Assembly: GCF_030709675.1 (NCBI RefSeq)
Contig: NZ_JAUZQD010000011.1
Span: 62,001-126,000 of the forward strand
From: Symbioplanes lichenis
Lineage (GTDB): Bacteria > Actinomycetota > Actinomycetes > Mycobacteriales > Micromonosporaceae
Direction of reading: 5' to 3'
Length of the DNA stretch: 64,000 bases
Made by a program: the position numbers and the translations under genes. Every line of letters starts with the position of its first letter. The first letter of the stretch is position 1. The notes below the pieces were generated by a model. It made no database searches and was not told where the DNA came from. It saw nothing but the letters and a program-made list of their open reading frames with translations. Positions 25,511 through 34,296 of the stretch are shown one piece after another.

Positions 25511-26149
25511 ATGCCGCTACTTGATCTTGATGCCGACCAGCTGCTCTCGACCACCCGCGCCGTCCGGAAGCGACTCGACTTCGACCAGCCTGTCCCGGAC
25601 GACCTGATCCGCGAGTGCGTGGCGATGGCGCTGCAGGCCCCGTCCGGCTCCAACGTGGTCACGATGCAGTTCGTCGTCGTCAAGGACGAGGCCAAGCGCC
25701 GGGCCGTCGGGGAGGTCTACCGGCAGGTGTACGCCGGCTACAAGGCATCACCGGGCTATCCGGGCCGCCCGACCGGTGACGCCCAACGGGACAAGGTGCA
25801 GGCCAAGGTCGCGGCTTCGGCCGATTACCTGGGCGAGCACATGGGCGAGGCGCCCGTACTCGTGCTGGGCTGCACCGTCGGCGAGAACAGGGACTACGCA
25901 GTCGCCGGGCTCGGCAACATCCTGCCGGGCATGTGGAGCTTCATGCTCGCGGCGCGCGCCCGGGGTCTCGGCACGGCCTGGACGTCCATGCACCGCGCTC
26001 GCGAGCAGGAGGTGGCCGAGATCCTCGGCATCCCGTACGAGACGGTGGCCCAGGCGGTCCTCACACCGCTCGCCTACACGAAGGGCACCGACTTCCGCCC
26101 CGCCAAGCGCCCCGACCCGGAGACGGTGATCCACTGGGACTCGTGGTGA
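25511..26149 (+). CDS. Nitroreductase-family flavoprotein
   Basis: A 212-residue FMN enzyme of the nitroreductase family. The N-terminus has the FMN-binding pattern TTRAVRKRLDFDQPVPDDLI and ALQAPSGSNVVTMQFVVVKD. The C-terminal half has GNILPGMWSFMLAARARGLG and TAWTSMHRAREQEVAEILGI. The family reduces nitroaromatics, quinones or related electrophiles with NAD(P)H. The gene is alone and convergent with the methyltransferase gene, 4 bp apart. The physiological substrate is unknown. Confidence 0.92.
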   Translation: MPLLDLDADQLLSTTRAVRKRLDFDQPVPDDLIRECVAMALQAPSGSNVVTMQFVVVKDEAKRRAVGEVYRQVYAGYKASPGYPGRPTGDAQRDKVQAKVAASADYLGEHMGEAPVLVLGCTVGENRDYAVAGLGNILPGMWSFMLAARARGLGTAWTSMHRAREQEVAEILGIPYETVAQAVLTPLAYTKGTDFRPAKRPDPETVIHWDSW

Positions 26150-26153
26150 GTCG

Positions 26154-26969
26154 TCAGGGCTTCCGGGCGACACCGGCCCAGTAGTACGTGGCCTCGGGCT
26201 CGGGAACCGGCGCGTCCGGGCGCCAGGCCGGCACCGGGACCAGGCCCGGGTCGAGGAGCTCCCAGTCGCCGAAGAACCGGGCGACGGCCTCCTTGGTCCG
26301 GGCCACCAGCGTCATGCCGGCGCTCCGGGCGGACGCGACCGCCTCCTCGACCGCGGACGGGTTGAAGTCGGCGGTGGGGTGGGTGATCGCGAGCAGGCTG
26401 CCGGACGGCATGGCGTCGCGCAGCTGGGCGACCAATGACCACGGGTCGTCCTCATCGGCGAGCAGCATCAGAACGGCGATCAAAGTGAGGCCCACCGGAC
26501 GAGTCAGGTCGAGCGCGTCCTGAAGGGCTTTATCGGACAAGATGGATTGCGGGTCGCGCAGGTCGGCGGCGATGTACTCGGAGCGGCCCTCGGGGCTGCT
26601 GACCATCAGGGCGCGGGCGTGCACCAGCACGACGGGATCGTTGTCGACATAGACGACCCGGGTCTCGGGGGCCAGGCGCTGCGCGATCTCGTGCAGGTTG
26701 GGCCGGGTGGGGATGCCCGTGCCGACGTCGAGGAACTGCCGGATGCCTTCCGTCGTCACCAGCTCGCGGGCCACGCGGTGCACGAACTTGCGGTTCTCCG
26801 CGGCCATCGCGCGCAGGGTCGGGATGGCCTTCAACATGGCGTCGCCGACCTGCCGGTCCGAGGCGAAGTTGTCCTTGCCACCCAGCCAGTAGTCGTAGAT
26901 GCGGGCGGAGTGCGGCACCGCCGGATTGACCCCGGCCGGCGCGGACTCGATCGGCCTGTCCTGCGTCAT
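26154..26969 (-). CDS. SAM-dependent methyltransferase (DUF574 / Methyltransf_19)
   Basis: A 271-residue protein of a family expanded in actinomycetes. Diagnostic are HSARIYDYWLGGKDNFASDR near the N-terminus, the SAM-binding loop FLDVGTGIPTRPNLHEIAQ (about 79-97), and VVYVDNDPVVLVHARALMVS. The C-terminus has PGLVPVPAWRPDAPVPEPEA. The substrates of this family are not established. It is monocistronic. Confidence 0.93.
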   Translation of the reverse strand: MTQDRPIESAPAGVNPAVPHSARIYDYWLGGKDNFASDRQVGDAMLKAIPTLRAMAAENRKFVHRVARELVTTEGIRQFLDVGTGIPTRPNLHEIAQRLAPETRVVYVDNDPVVLVHARALMVSSPEGRSEYIAADLRDPQSILSDKALQDALDLTRPVGLTLIAVLMLLADEDDPWSLVAQLRDAMPSGSLLAITHPTADFNPSAVEEAVASARSAGMTLVARTKEAVARFFGDWELLDPGLVPVPAWRPDAPVPEPEATYYWAGVARKP

Positions 26970-27402
26970 GCGACTGCCCCCGTCATGGTGACCTTGTGTC
27001 GGGAAAGGGACAGCCTAACCGCCAACCATGATCAATATCAGTCGCGTCGCCCGCCGGAGAAAGCCGCCCGTCCCGTGGATCATGCGTGATCGTCATGGCT
27101 GCCGGCCGTGGCATCAGAGTCGCGCATGGTGAGGAAAGCCCGAAGTGGACGGTGAGCTGATCACGGACGAGTCAGGTCGTGGCGTCGCGCTGCGCGGCCA
27201 GGCCCAAGGCGACCGCAGCCGGCACCGCACCGCTGCCCGCACTGCAGGCGGCACCGTTCGCAACGACTCGCTCATGGGCGCCGCGTTCGCGCACACCGTC
27301 ATTGATGACCTTCCCGCGTCGGCGGCCTGCCACCCATCACGGCCCGGTTTGACGCTGCGATGTGCGAGAGCGGGTCGAGGCGGCCCCGGGCATCGGGAAA
27401 GG
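26970..27402. other. Intergenic region without a supported gene
   Basis: Several frames are open here but none has plausible protein composition or a ribosome site. The region carries the promoter of the methyltransferase (minus strand) and the 3' flank of the GGDEF gene. I see no hairpin or repeat worth noting. Confidence 0.4.
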
Positions 27403-28968
27403 TCAGGCGGCGTCGCGGTAGGGGACGTCGGCGATGACGCGGTCGCGGCCGGCGTGTTTGGCGACGTAGAGGTTGCGGTCGGCGGCGGCGAGGAGGGCGG
27501 GTTGCGTACCCGTGGGGTCGTCGCGGAGGTCGGCCACGCCGATGCTGATCGTGACCGGGAGGCCGCATGCCAGTTCGCGCCAGTCGTGGCCGGCGACCGT
27601 GCGGCGCAGGGCCTCGAGGTGGGCGACGGCCGTGAGCGGGTCGAGGCCGGGGAGGGCGATCAGGAACTCCTCGCCGCCCATGCGGGCGACGAAGCCGTCC
27701 GGGGCGACCGCGGCGATCTCGGACTCGAAGAGCCGCGCGGCCTCGACCAGCACCTGGTCGCCGACGTCGTGGGACAACTCGTCGTTGATGCGCTTGAAGT
27801 GGTCGAGGTCGGCGATCGCCACGGTCAGGTCGCCGGCGCCGATGAGCTCGGGGAGGCGCTCGTCGAGGTAGCGGCGGTTGCGGAGGCCGGTCAGGGGGTC
27901 GCGGCGGGCCTGCTCGCGGAAGCGTTCCGCCTCGCGGCGGGCCTCGGTCGTTTCGAACATCGCCTGGCGGGTGCGGGCCTGGGCCTCGCGCTGCGACGAG
28001 TGCAGGGCGTAGTGGGCGGCGAAGAACATCTTGTGGACGGCGAAGGCCTCGGCGAACTCACCGCGGGCGGCGTGCAGCTCGGCCTGCTCCTGGTGCACCC
28101 GGACCAGGACGTCGCCCAGTCCGCGTTCCTCGCACAGCTGTCGCGAGGCGTCGAGGCTCTCCTGGGCGCGGTCGGTGGCCTGCCGGTGCCGCTGCGCCCG
28201 GGCCAGGGTCAGCATGTACTCGGCGAGGGCGTCGGCGTCCTCGTACCCGCCGATCTGGTGGCGCCGGACCGCCTCCTGGAGCAGCTCCTCGGCGGCGAGG
28301 TAGTTGCCGTTCTCGATCTCGATGGCGCCCATAGTGTCGAGGCCGGCCGGGTCGAGCTCGATGCCGTGGGCCGCGGCCGTCTTCTGGAGCTTGTCGGCGA
28401 CCTGCTGGGCGAGCTTCTTGTCGCCGCACGCGAATTCGGTGTACGCGTGGTTGTTCAGCACGCCGAACAGCAGCCGGATCTGGCCGAGGTCGGTCGCCAG
28501 CTGCTCGGCCTGGGCGTAGCGCTCGCGGGCGGGCTCCATCGAGCCCGCCAGCCCGAGGGCGTCGGCGAGCTTGGCGCGGTGCCAGACGTGCATGTAGGGC
28601 GTCGCGGCGTCGTCGAGCAGCTCGACGGCGAGCACCGAGTGCTCGAGGCACTGGGCCGGGTCGCCCAGGTGCCGGTGGATGTTGGCCCAGACCAGATGGG
28701 TACGCGCCTGGAGCACCCGGTCGTCGTGCGCGGCCGCCCAGCGGTGGATGGCCCAGATCCGCTTGGCCGCCCCGGCGACGTCGCCCTTGCGCATCAGCAT
28801 GTTGGCCTGGGTGAGCCGGGCCCGGGTGGCGAGCCGTTCGTCGCCGAGCAGCCGGGCCTGCTCCTCGATCCGGGTGGCGGCCGCGTAGGAGGAGTCGGCG
28901 TCCCAGAGGTACTGGTCCTCGAGCTCGGTCATGGCAGCGCTCAGCGACTCGGTCTCGTGCTCGTTCAT
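27403..28968 (-). CDS. TPR-GGDEF diguanylate cyclase
   Basis: A 521-residue cytosolic protein. Residues 15-330 are tetratricopeptide-type helical repeats (RLATRARLTQANMLMRKGDV, VLQARTHLVWANIHRHLGDP, AEYMLTLARAQRHRQATDRA). A coiled linker follows (EARREAERFREQARRDPLTG). The GGDEF domain spans about 355-515 with GGEEF at about 430, so the active-site motif is intact and c-di-GMP synthesis is expected. The residues before GGEEF (VAPDGFVARM) lack the RxxD inhibitory site, so product inhibition is probably absent. There is no membrane segment; input presumably comes from a protein partner bound by the repeats. Confidence 0.92.
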   Translation of the reverse strand: MNEHETESLSAAMTELEDQYLWDADSSYAAATRIEEQARLLGDERLATRARLTQANMLMRKGDVAGAAKRIWAIHRWAAAHDDRVLQARTHLVWANIHRHLGDPAQCLEHSVLAVELLDDAATPYMHVWHRAKLADALGLAGSMEPARERYAQAEQLATDLGQIRLLFGVLNNHAYTEFACGDKKLAQQVADKLQKTAAAHGIELDPAGLDTMGAIEIENGNYLAAEELLQEAVRRHQIGGYEDADALAEYMLTLARAQRHRQATDRAQESLDASRQLCEERGLGDVLVRVHQEQAELHAARGEFAEAFAVHKMFFAAHYALHSSQREAQARTRQAMFETTEARREAERFREQARRDPLTGLRNRRYLDERLPELIGAGDLTVAIADLDHFKRINDELSHDVGDQVLVEAARLFESEIAAVAPDGFVARMGGEEFLIALPGLDPLTAVAHLEALRRTVAGHDWRELACGLPVTISIGVADLRDDPTGTQPALLAAADRNLYVAKHAGRDRVIADVPYRDAA

Positions 28969-29123
28969 CGGCTCCTCCTTCCGGCTCGTCCGAGGCGTAG
29001 ATCGGCACGTACGGCCCCCAGTGGAGAAGAAGCCGTACGTATCCGAAGGTTAGCTTTGCGTTACCAGTTGGTCCCATCGTCATGAACGTGATCCCCGTCG
29101 CGATGGCGACGGGTGAATTCCGA

Positions 29124-29136
29124 TGTACGGCGTACA
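29124..29136. promoter_or_regulatory. TetR operator candidate, site 1
   Basis: TGTACGGCGTACA is a perfect 5-3-5 dyad 8 bp before the TetR start codon. A variant TCTACGGTGTACA (11 of 13 identical) lies before the downstream MFS gene at 29827-29839. Probable autoregulatory site. Confidence 0.65.
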
Positions 29137-29144
29137 GTTGCCGG

Positions 29145-29786
29145 GTGGCGAAGCAGAGGCAGCGACTCAGCCGGGACACGATCGTGGGCTGTGCCGTGAC
29201 GCTGGCCGACGCCGAGGGGCTCGACGCCGTGACGATCCGGCGGCTGGCGCAGGAGAACGGCGTCACGCCGATGGCCATGTACTGGCACTTCAACGACAAG
29301 GAGAGCCTGCTCGACGCGCTCGCCGAGCACCTGCTCGACAATGTCGTGCTGCCGGAGCCGACCGACGAGCCGTGGGACGTGCAGCTGCGCGCGATCCTGG
29401 CGGCCATCCTCGCCGCGTTGCGTCCCCATCCCGCATTCGCGGGGCTGGCCATGCGGCGCGTCCTCGCCGCGGAGAGTGGTCTGCTGCTGGCCGAGCGGAC
29501 GCTGGGCCTGCTGGCGGAGGCGGGTCTCGAGCCGCGCCGGGCGGCCGAGGTCGCCACCTTCCTGTTGTGCTCGGTGATCACGCTCGTCGCCTCCGATCCG
29601 GAGGGCGTCGCCGAGCCGTCCGAGGAGAAGTTGCGCCGCAAGCAGGCCGACATGCAGGCGCTGTCGCCGGCCCGATACCCGCACGTCATCGCCGCCGCCC
29701 CCGACCTCGTGGAGTGCCGCAGCGGCGAGGGCTTCTTCACGCACAACCTCGACCTGCTGGTTCACGGGGTACGCGCTTCCCGCTGA
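29145..29786 (+). CDS. TetR-family repressor of the adjacent efflux gene
   Basis: About 213 residues. The GTG at 29145 (VAKQRQRLSRDTIVGCAVTL) is chosen because it gives the usual TetR N-terminus; the frame opens at 29082. The HTH is LDAVTIRRLAQENGVTPMAM, then YWHFNDKESLLDALAEHLLD. The C-terminal ligand domain resembles TetR_C proteins that respond to hydrophobic drugs. It lies directly upstream of an MFS exporter on the same strand, and matching dyads precede both genes, so it should repress itself and the pump until a ligand binds. Confidence 0.9.
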   Translation: MAKQRQRLSRDTIVGCAVTLADAEGLDAVTIRRLAQENGVTPMAMYWHFNDKESLLDALAEHLLDNVVLPEPTDEPWDVQLRAILAAILAALRPHPAFAGLAMRRVLAAESGLLLAERTLGLLAEAGLEPRRAAEVATFLLCSVITLVASDPEGVAEPSEEKLRRKQADMQALSPARYPHVIAAAPDLVECRSGEGFFTHNLDLLVHGVRASR

Positions 29787-29803
29787 CGATCACGTCACGT
29801 CTC

Positions 29804-29845
29804 TTGACACTCCTTTACGTCGTACATCTACGGTGTACATGTACA
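29804..29845 (+). promoter_or_regulatory. MFS promoter with overlapping TetR sites
   Basis: TTGACA at 29804-29809 is a consensus -35. The expected -10 zone is occupied by TCTACGGTGTACA (29827-29839), which matches the site before the tetR gene, and by the overlapping perfect palindrome TGTACATGTACA (29834-29845). Repressor binding here would block RNA polymerase. Confidence 0.65.
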
Positions 29846-29869
29846 ACGTATATGAGCGGAGGAGAGACC

Positions 29870-31297
29870 GTGCCCCGAAATCCATGGCCGACGCTGGCGG
29901 TGCTGGCGGTCGCGCAGTTCATGGTCGTGCTCGACGTGACGATCGTGAACGTCGCGCTGCCCGGCATCCAGGCCGATCTCGGCTTCAGCGCCGCCGGGCT
30001 GCAGTGGGTCGTCAGCGCGTACACCCTGCTCTTCGGCGGTTTCCTGCTCCTCGGCGGCCGGGTCGCCGACCTGGTCGGGCGGCGCCGGATGTTCGTCGTG
30101 GGCCTGCTCGTCTTCGGCGTGACCTCGCTGCTGGCGGGTCTCGCCCAGAACCCCGAGCAACTGGTCGTGCTGCGCGCGGTGCAGGGACTGGGTGGCGCGC
30201 TGCTCTCCCCGGCGGCGTTCGCGATCCTCACGGTCACCTTCGCCCACGGCCGCGAGCGCAACATCGCGATGGGCGTCTGGGGCGGGCTCGCCGGCCTCGG
30301 CGGCACCCTCGGCGTCATCGCGGGCGGCCTGCTCGTCGACTCGCTCTCCTGGCGCTGGATCTTCCTGGTCAACGTGCCGTTCGCGGTGGTCATCGCCGTG
30401 CTCGCCCCGATGATCGTCGTCGAGAGCAAGAGCCGGACCGACGGCCGCCGTACGTTCGACATCGCCGGTGCGCTGCTGAGCACGGCGGGACTGCTGGCCA
30501 TCGTGCTCAGCGTGATCCGGGCCGAGCCCCTCGGCTGGTCGTCGTTCGAGGTCATCGCGCTGCTCGTGGGCGGCGTGGCGCTGCTCGTCGCCTTTGTGCG
30601 CGTCGAGGCCCGGTCGGCTGCTCCGCTCGTACCCCTGGGGCTCTTCCGGTCCCGGAGCCTGACCACCGCGATGCTGGCGCTGGCCCTCAACGGCGCCGCG
30701 TTCCTGGCTATGTTCTTCCTCACCGCGATCTTCCTGCAGCAGGTTCGCGGGCTCACCGCACTCGAGACCGGCCTGCAGTTCCTGCCGATGGGCTTCGCGG
30801 CTATCGCGAGCGCGGTGATCGCGTCGCAGCTGGTCACGCGGTTCGGCACCCGGCCGGTGCACATCGGCGGCGCCGTGTTCAGCATCGCCGGCTTGCTGCT
30901 GCTCTCGACGGCCGACGCGACCTCGTCCTACGTGACGACGGTGCTGCCGGGGCTGGTGATCTTCGGCATGGGCATCATCGCCACCGGCACGCCGGCCTCG
31001 ATCGCCGCCGTCGCCGACGTCCGGCACGACCAGGCGGGCGCGGCGTCGGGCGTGGTCAACGCGGGTTACCAGGTCGGGGGCGCGCTCGGGCTGGCGATCA
31101 TCACGACGCTGTCGACCTCGCACGTGGAGGGGCTGATCGCCGGGGGCTCGGCGCCGCAGGACGCGCTGGCCGGCGGGTTCGAGCGGGGGCTGCTGCTGGC
31201 GGCCGCCTTCGCGGCGGCGAACATCCTGACCGCGATCGGTGCGCCGCGGCTGCGTCCGTCCGCGGAGCAGGTGTCGGAAGCTGCGGTCGCGGCCTGA
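29870..31297 (+). CDS. MFS drug exporter, DHA2 (EmrB/QacA) type
   Basis: About 475 residues from the GTG at 29870, preceded by GGAGGAGAG. The sequence has the 14-helix DHA2 pattern: VAQFMVVLDVTIVNVALPGI in helix 1, loop motif A GGRVADLVGRRRMF, and motif C-like GLAGLGGTLGVIAGGLLVD in helix 5. It should export cationic or amphipathic drugs in exchange for protons. Regulation by the upstream TetR protein is supported by operator-like sites in the promoter. Confidence 0.93.
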   Translation: MPRNPWPTLAVLAVAQFMVVLDVTIVNVALPGIQADLGFSAAGLQWVVSAYTLLFGGFLLLGGRVADLVGRRRMFVVGLLVFGVTSLLAGLAQNPEQLVVLRAVQGLGGALLSPAAFAILTVTFAHGRERNIAMGVWGGLAGLGGTLGVIAGGLLVDSLSWRWIFLVNVPFAVVIAVLAPMIVVESKSRTDGRRTFDIAGALLSTAGLLAIVLSVIRAEPLGWSSFEVIALLVGGVALLVAFVRVEARSAAPLVPLGLFRSRSLTTAMLALALNGAAFLAMFFLTAIFLQQVRGLTALETGLQFLPMGFAAIASAVIASQLVTRFGTRPVHIGGAVFSIAGLLLLSTADATSSYVTTVLPGLVIFGMGIIATGTPASIAAVADVRHDQAGAASGVVNAGYQVGGALGLAIITTLSTSHVEGLIAGGSAPQDALAGGFERGLLLAAAFAAANILTAIGAPRLRPSAEQVSEAAVAA

Positions 31298-31348
31298 ACG
31301 CCAAGCGGCGCCGGACGAGTCGCCCGGCGCCGCTTGCTCGAGAGGGTG

Positions 31349-33127
31349 TCAGCCGCGCGTGACCTCGGCCGCGTGCTTCGCGGGCAGGCCGTGGTCGGCG
31401 GCGGGCAGCTCGGTGTCCGCGGCGTGCTTCGGCTCGTCGGAAGCCGCGTGCTTCGCCGCGCCTGAAGCCGTTGCGAAAGCCCCATCGGAAGCCGGGCCGG
31501 AAGCCCCATCAGAAGCCGGGCCGGAAGCCCCGTCCGAAGCCGCGCCGGAAGCCCCGTCGGAGGCAGCGCCCAGGTCCATCGTGCTGCGCAGGGTGATGCG
31601 GCGGAAGAAGACCGCGGCGAGCACACCCACGACGCCGATGAAGGCCGAGAGCAGGAAGATGTGCCCGGTCGCGTCGCCGTACGCGGCCCGCACGATGTGC
31701 TGAACGGAGTCCGGCAGCTCGGCGAGGTTCAGGCTGCTCGTGCCGCCGCTCGCCGCCCCGGCCGGGGCACCCGCCGCGGTCAGGTTCTTCGTGATGTCGT
31801 CGGCCACCCGGTGGGCGAGCACGGCGCCGAGCACCGAGACGCCGACCGTGCCGCCGAGCGACCGGAAGAAGGCGATCGTCGAGCTGGCCGCGCCGATGTC
31901 CTTGAGGGCGACGGAGTTCTGCACGGCGAGAACCAGGTTCTGCATCGAGAGACCGACGCCGGTGCCGACGAGCAGCATGCCCAGCCAGAGCTGCCACAGC
32001 GGCGTCTGGTGGTCGGTCAGCGACAGGATGCCGAAGCCCACCACCAGCACGATCGTGCCGGCCAGGATGTACGGCTTGATCTGCCCGGTCTTGGTGATCA
32101 TGCGGCCGGAGATGGTCGACGAGATCAGCACGCCCGCCATCAGCGGGATGGTCATCAGGCCGGCCTCGGTCGGGCTGTAGCCGCGGCCGATCTGGAAGTA
32201 CTGGCCGAGGAAGACCGAGCCGCCGAACATGGCCATGCCGACCGCGAGGCTCGCGATGATGGCCAAGGCCGTGGTGCGCTGCTTGACGATGTTCAGCGGG
32301 ACGACCGGCTCGGCGGCGCGGCTCTCGACCCAGACGGCGACGGCGAGCAGCACCAGGCCGGCGCCGACCATGGCGAAGGTCTGCCAGGAGACCCAGGCGA
32401 ACGAGCTGTCGACGAACGAGACCCAGATCAGCAGGATGCTGACGCCGACCGCGATGAGCGAGGCGCCGGCATAGTCGATCTTGACGTTCTCCCGCTTGAA
32501 GACGGGCAGGTGCAGGGTGCGCTGGAGCGTGATCAGGGCGATCACCGCGAAGGGCGCACCGGCGAAGAAGCACCAGCGCCAGCCCAGCCAGCTCGTGTCG
32601 ACGATCACACCGCCGAGCAGCGGGCCGCCGACGGTCGCGAGGGCGAGCACGCCGCCGAGGTAGCCGTTGTAGCGGCCGCGCTCGCGGGGCGGGATCATCG
32701 CGCCGATGGCGACCTGGACCAGCGCCTGGATGCCGCCGAGGCCGATGCCCTGGAAGGCGCGGGCGGCGATCAGCTGGCCCGCGGTGTGCGAGAAGCCGGC
32801 GACGATCGAGCCGAGGACGTAGACGACGATGGCGATCTGGACCAGCAGCTTCTTGCTGGTGAGGTCGGAGAGCTTGCCCCAGATCGGGGTGGTCGCCGTG
32901 CTGGTCAGCAGGGTGGCGGTGACGACCCAGGTGTACTGGGTCTGGCTGCCGTTCAGCGCGCCGATGATCTTCGGCAGCGCGGTCGAGACGATGGTCGCGC
33001 TCGACATGGCGACGAAGAGGGCGAGCAGCAGGCCGCTGAGCGCCGAGAGAATCTCCCGGTGGGTCATCGACTCCGGTTGGTGCTGCTTCAGTGCGCTTTC
33101 GGCGCGGGATGTGGTTGGTGCGCTCAT
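31349..33127 (-). CDS. MFS drug exporter, DHA2 type, with repetitive tail
   Basis: A 592-residue transporter. Helix 1 has LFVAMSSATIVSTALPKIIG, followed by WGKLSDLTSKKLLVQIAIVV (motif A) and LGGVLALATVGGPLLGGVIV (motif C). Fourteen helices can be placed up to about residue 510. The last 75 residues are hydrophilic and Ala/Ser/Asp/Gly-rich and include a repeated octapeptide of the type DGASGPAS; they lie on the cytosolic side. The start overlaps the stop of the MarR gene (ATGA), so both are one operon under MarR control. Confidence 0.93.
   Translation of the reverse strand: MSAPTTSRAESALKQHQPESMTHREILSALSGLLLALFVAMSSATIVSTALPKIIGALNGSQTQYTWVVTATLLTSTATTPIWGKLSDLTSKKLLVQIAIVVYVLGSIVAGFSHTAGQLIAARAFQGIGLGGIQALVQVAIGAMIPPRERGRYNGYLGGVLALATVGGPLLGGVIVDTSWLGWRWCFFAGAPFAVIALITLQRTLHLPVFKRENVKIDYAGASLIAVGVSILLIWVSFVDSSFAWVSWQTFAMVGAGLVLLAVAVWVESRAAEPVVPLNIVKQRTTALAIIASLAVGMAMFGGSVFLGQYFQIGRGYSPTEAGLMTIPLMAGVLISSTISGRMITKTGQIKPYILAGTIVLVVGFGILSLTDHQTPLWQLWLGMLLVGTGVGLSMQNLVLAVQNSVALKDIGAASSTIAFFRSLGGTVGVSVLGAVLAHRVADDITKNLTAAGAPAGAASGGTSSLNLAELPDSVQHIVRAAYGDATGHIFLLSAFIGVVGVLAAVFFRRITLRSTMDLGAASDGASGAASDGASGPASDGASGPASDGAFATASGAAKHAASDEPKHAADTELPAADHGLPAKHAAEVTRG
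31479..31571 (-). repeat. 24-bp tandem repeat in the MFS tail
   Basis: Four near-identical 24-bp units encode the octapeptide DGASGPAS or close variants. The two middle units differ at only a few bases, which suggests recent slippage or unequal exchange. Confidence 0.7.
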
Positions 33128-33579
33128 CGCGCGGCCTCCAGCGGTTGGTCATGACGGGAAAGAAGATCGGTGGACAGGCGCCGCATGAGCGTCGTGAGGA
33201 CGGCCATGTCCTCGGGGGTCCAGTCCTGCAGGGCCTCGGCGAGCTGCCGGTCGTACCAGCCGGAGATCTCGTCGAGGGCCTGGGCGCCGGCGGGAGTCAG
33301 GGTCAGCACGCTGGCCCGGCCGTCGTCGGGGTCGGCGCTGCGGGCCACGAGGCCGGCTTTCACCAGCGCCGCGACCGAGCGGCTGACGGTCGAGGGGTCC
33401 AGCGAGCAACGCTCGGCGAGGTCCTTCAGGTGGCAACCGGCGGCCGGGCCGATGATCCACAACACTTGCAGCGTGCCCGGAGGTATGGCCGAGAGCTGCA
33501 GGGGTAGCCGGCTCTTCAGCAGGCGCATCGCCCGGGTCAGCTCCCTGGCCTGGTCCATCAGCTCACGATGAGCCGCCAT
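33124..33579 (-). CDS. MarR-family regulator
   Basis: A 151-residue winged-helix regulator: LSAIPPGTLQVLWIIGPAAG, then CHLKDLAERCSLDPSTVSRS and VAALVKAGLVARSADPDDGR with the wing. It is the first gene of the operon with the MFS exporter, coupled by ATGA. It should repress the operon and release it on binding a phenolic or drug ligand. The 105-bp divergent region shared with a TetR gene holds two dyads. Confidence 0.93.
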   Translation of the reverse strand: MAAHRELMDQARELTRAMRLLKSRLPLQLSAIPPGTLQVLWIIGPAAGCHLKDLAERCSLDPSTVSRSVAALVKAGLVARSADPDDGRASVLTLTPAGAQALDEISGWYDRQLAEALQDWTPEDMAVLTTLMRRLSTDLLSRHDQPLEAAR

Positions 33580-33621
33580 GGTTGCCTCCTAGGATTGGGT
33601 GTCACATACAACTATCGGCCG

Positions 33622-33660
33622 AAGTTGCCGCGTGTGCAACTTTGCTCAGTGGGAACTGAG
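33622..33660. promoter_or_regulatory. Two dyads in the MarR/TetR divergent promoter
   Basis: AAGTTGC-N7-GCAACTT (33622-33628, 33636-33642) and CTCAGT-GGGA-ACTGAG (33645-33650, 33655-33660) lie side by side between the two divergent regulator genes. One may bind MarR and the other TetR; the assignment is open. Confidence 0.55.
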
Positions 33661-33684
33661 TCACACCGTCGGTATGTTTGACGC

Positions 33685-34293
33685 ATGACTGCCACGACGG
33701 CCGAGCCGGGGCTGCGCGAGCGCAAGAAGGCCGCGACCCGGCAGGCTCTTTACGAGGCCGCCGTCCGGCTCGCCGTGGCGCACGGCGCCGACAACGTCAC
33801 GGTCGAGGCGGTGGCCGACGAGGCCGGGGTCTCCCGCCGCACGTTCTCCAACTACTTCGCCAACAAGGACGAGGCCCTGCTGCACGGCGACCGGGTGCGC
33901 ATGGCCGAGATGGTCGGCATGATCCGCGAGCGCCCGGCGGCGGAGGACGCTTGGACGGCCCTGAGCCGCACGGCCCTCGCCTGTTACGCCAGCCAGGGCA
34001 CCCTCGACCCGCAGTGGGTCGAGCAGGTCCGGCTCCTCCGCCAGCATCCCGCCCTGCTCAGCCAGCAGGCCCGGGTCTACGCCTCCGCCGAGCGCGAGCT
34101 CGCCGCCGCGGTCGCCGAGCGTCTCGACGACCCCGACGACCGTGGGCTGCGGGCCCGGCTCATGATCGCGACCTTCCTGGGTGCCATGCGGGTGGCGCTG
34201 CACGTCTGGCTCGAGAACGCCGACACCACCGACATCCAGGACATCACCGCCGACGCGCTGGCCGAGGCGGGCCGGGGCTTCGGCAACACCTGA
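33685..34293 (+). CDS. TetR-family regulator
   Basis: A 202-residue regulator. The HTH is ERKKAATRQALYEAAVRLAV, then VTVEAVADEAGVSRRTFSNY and FANKDEALLHGDR. The C-terminal domain resembles the TetR_C_17 class common in actinobacteria. It is divergent from the marR-MFS operon, 105 bp apart, so it may cross-regulate that exporter. No other target is adjacent; the next gene is convergent. Confidence 0.92.
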   Translation: MTATTAEPGLRERKKAATRQALYEAAVRLAVAHGADNVTVEAVADEAGVSRRTFSNYFANKDEALLHGDRVRMAEMVGMIRERPAAEDAWTALSRTALACYASQGTLDPQWVEQVRLLRQHPALLSQQARVYASAERELAAAVAERLDDPDDRGLRARLMIATFLGAMRVALHVWLENADTTDIQDITADALAEAGRGFGNT

Positions 34294-34296
34294 CGC

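Noticed and set aside
27114..27302. 62-residue minus-strand frame and overlapping plus-strand frame
   Set aside because: No ribosome site, unlikely composition and no partner; the region reads as intergenic.
27145..29085. 646-codon open frame on the plus strand
   Set aside because: It lies opposite the TPR-GGDEF gene, whose motifs are unambiguous; the frame is open only because of GC-rich third positions.
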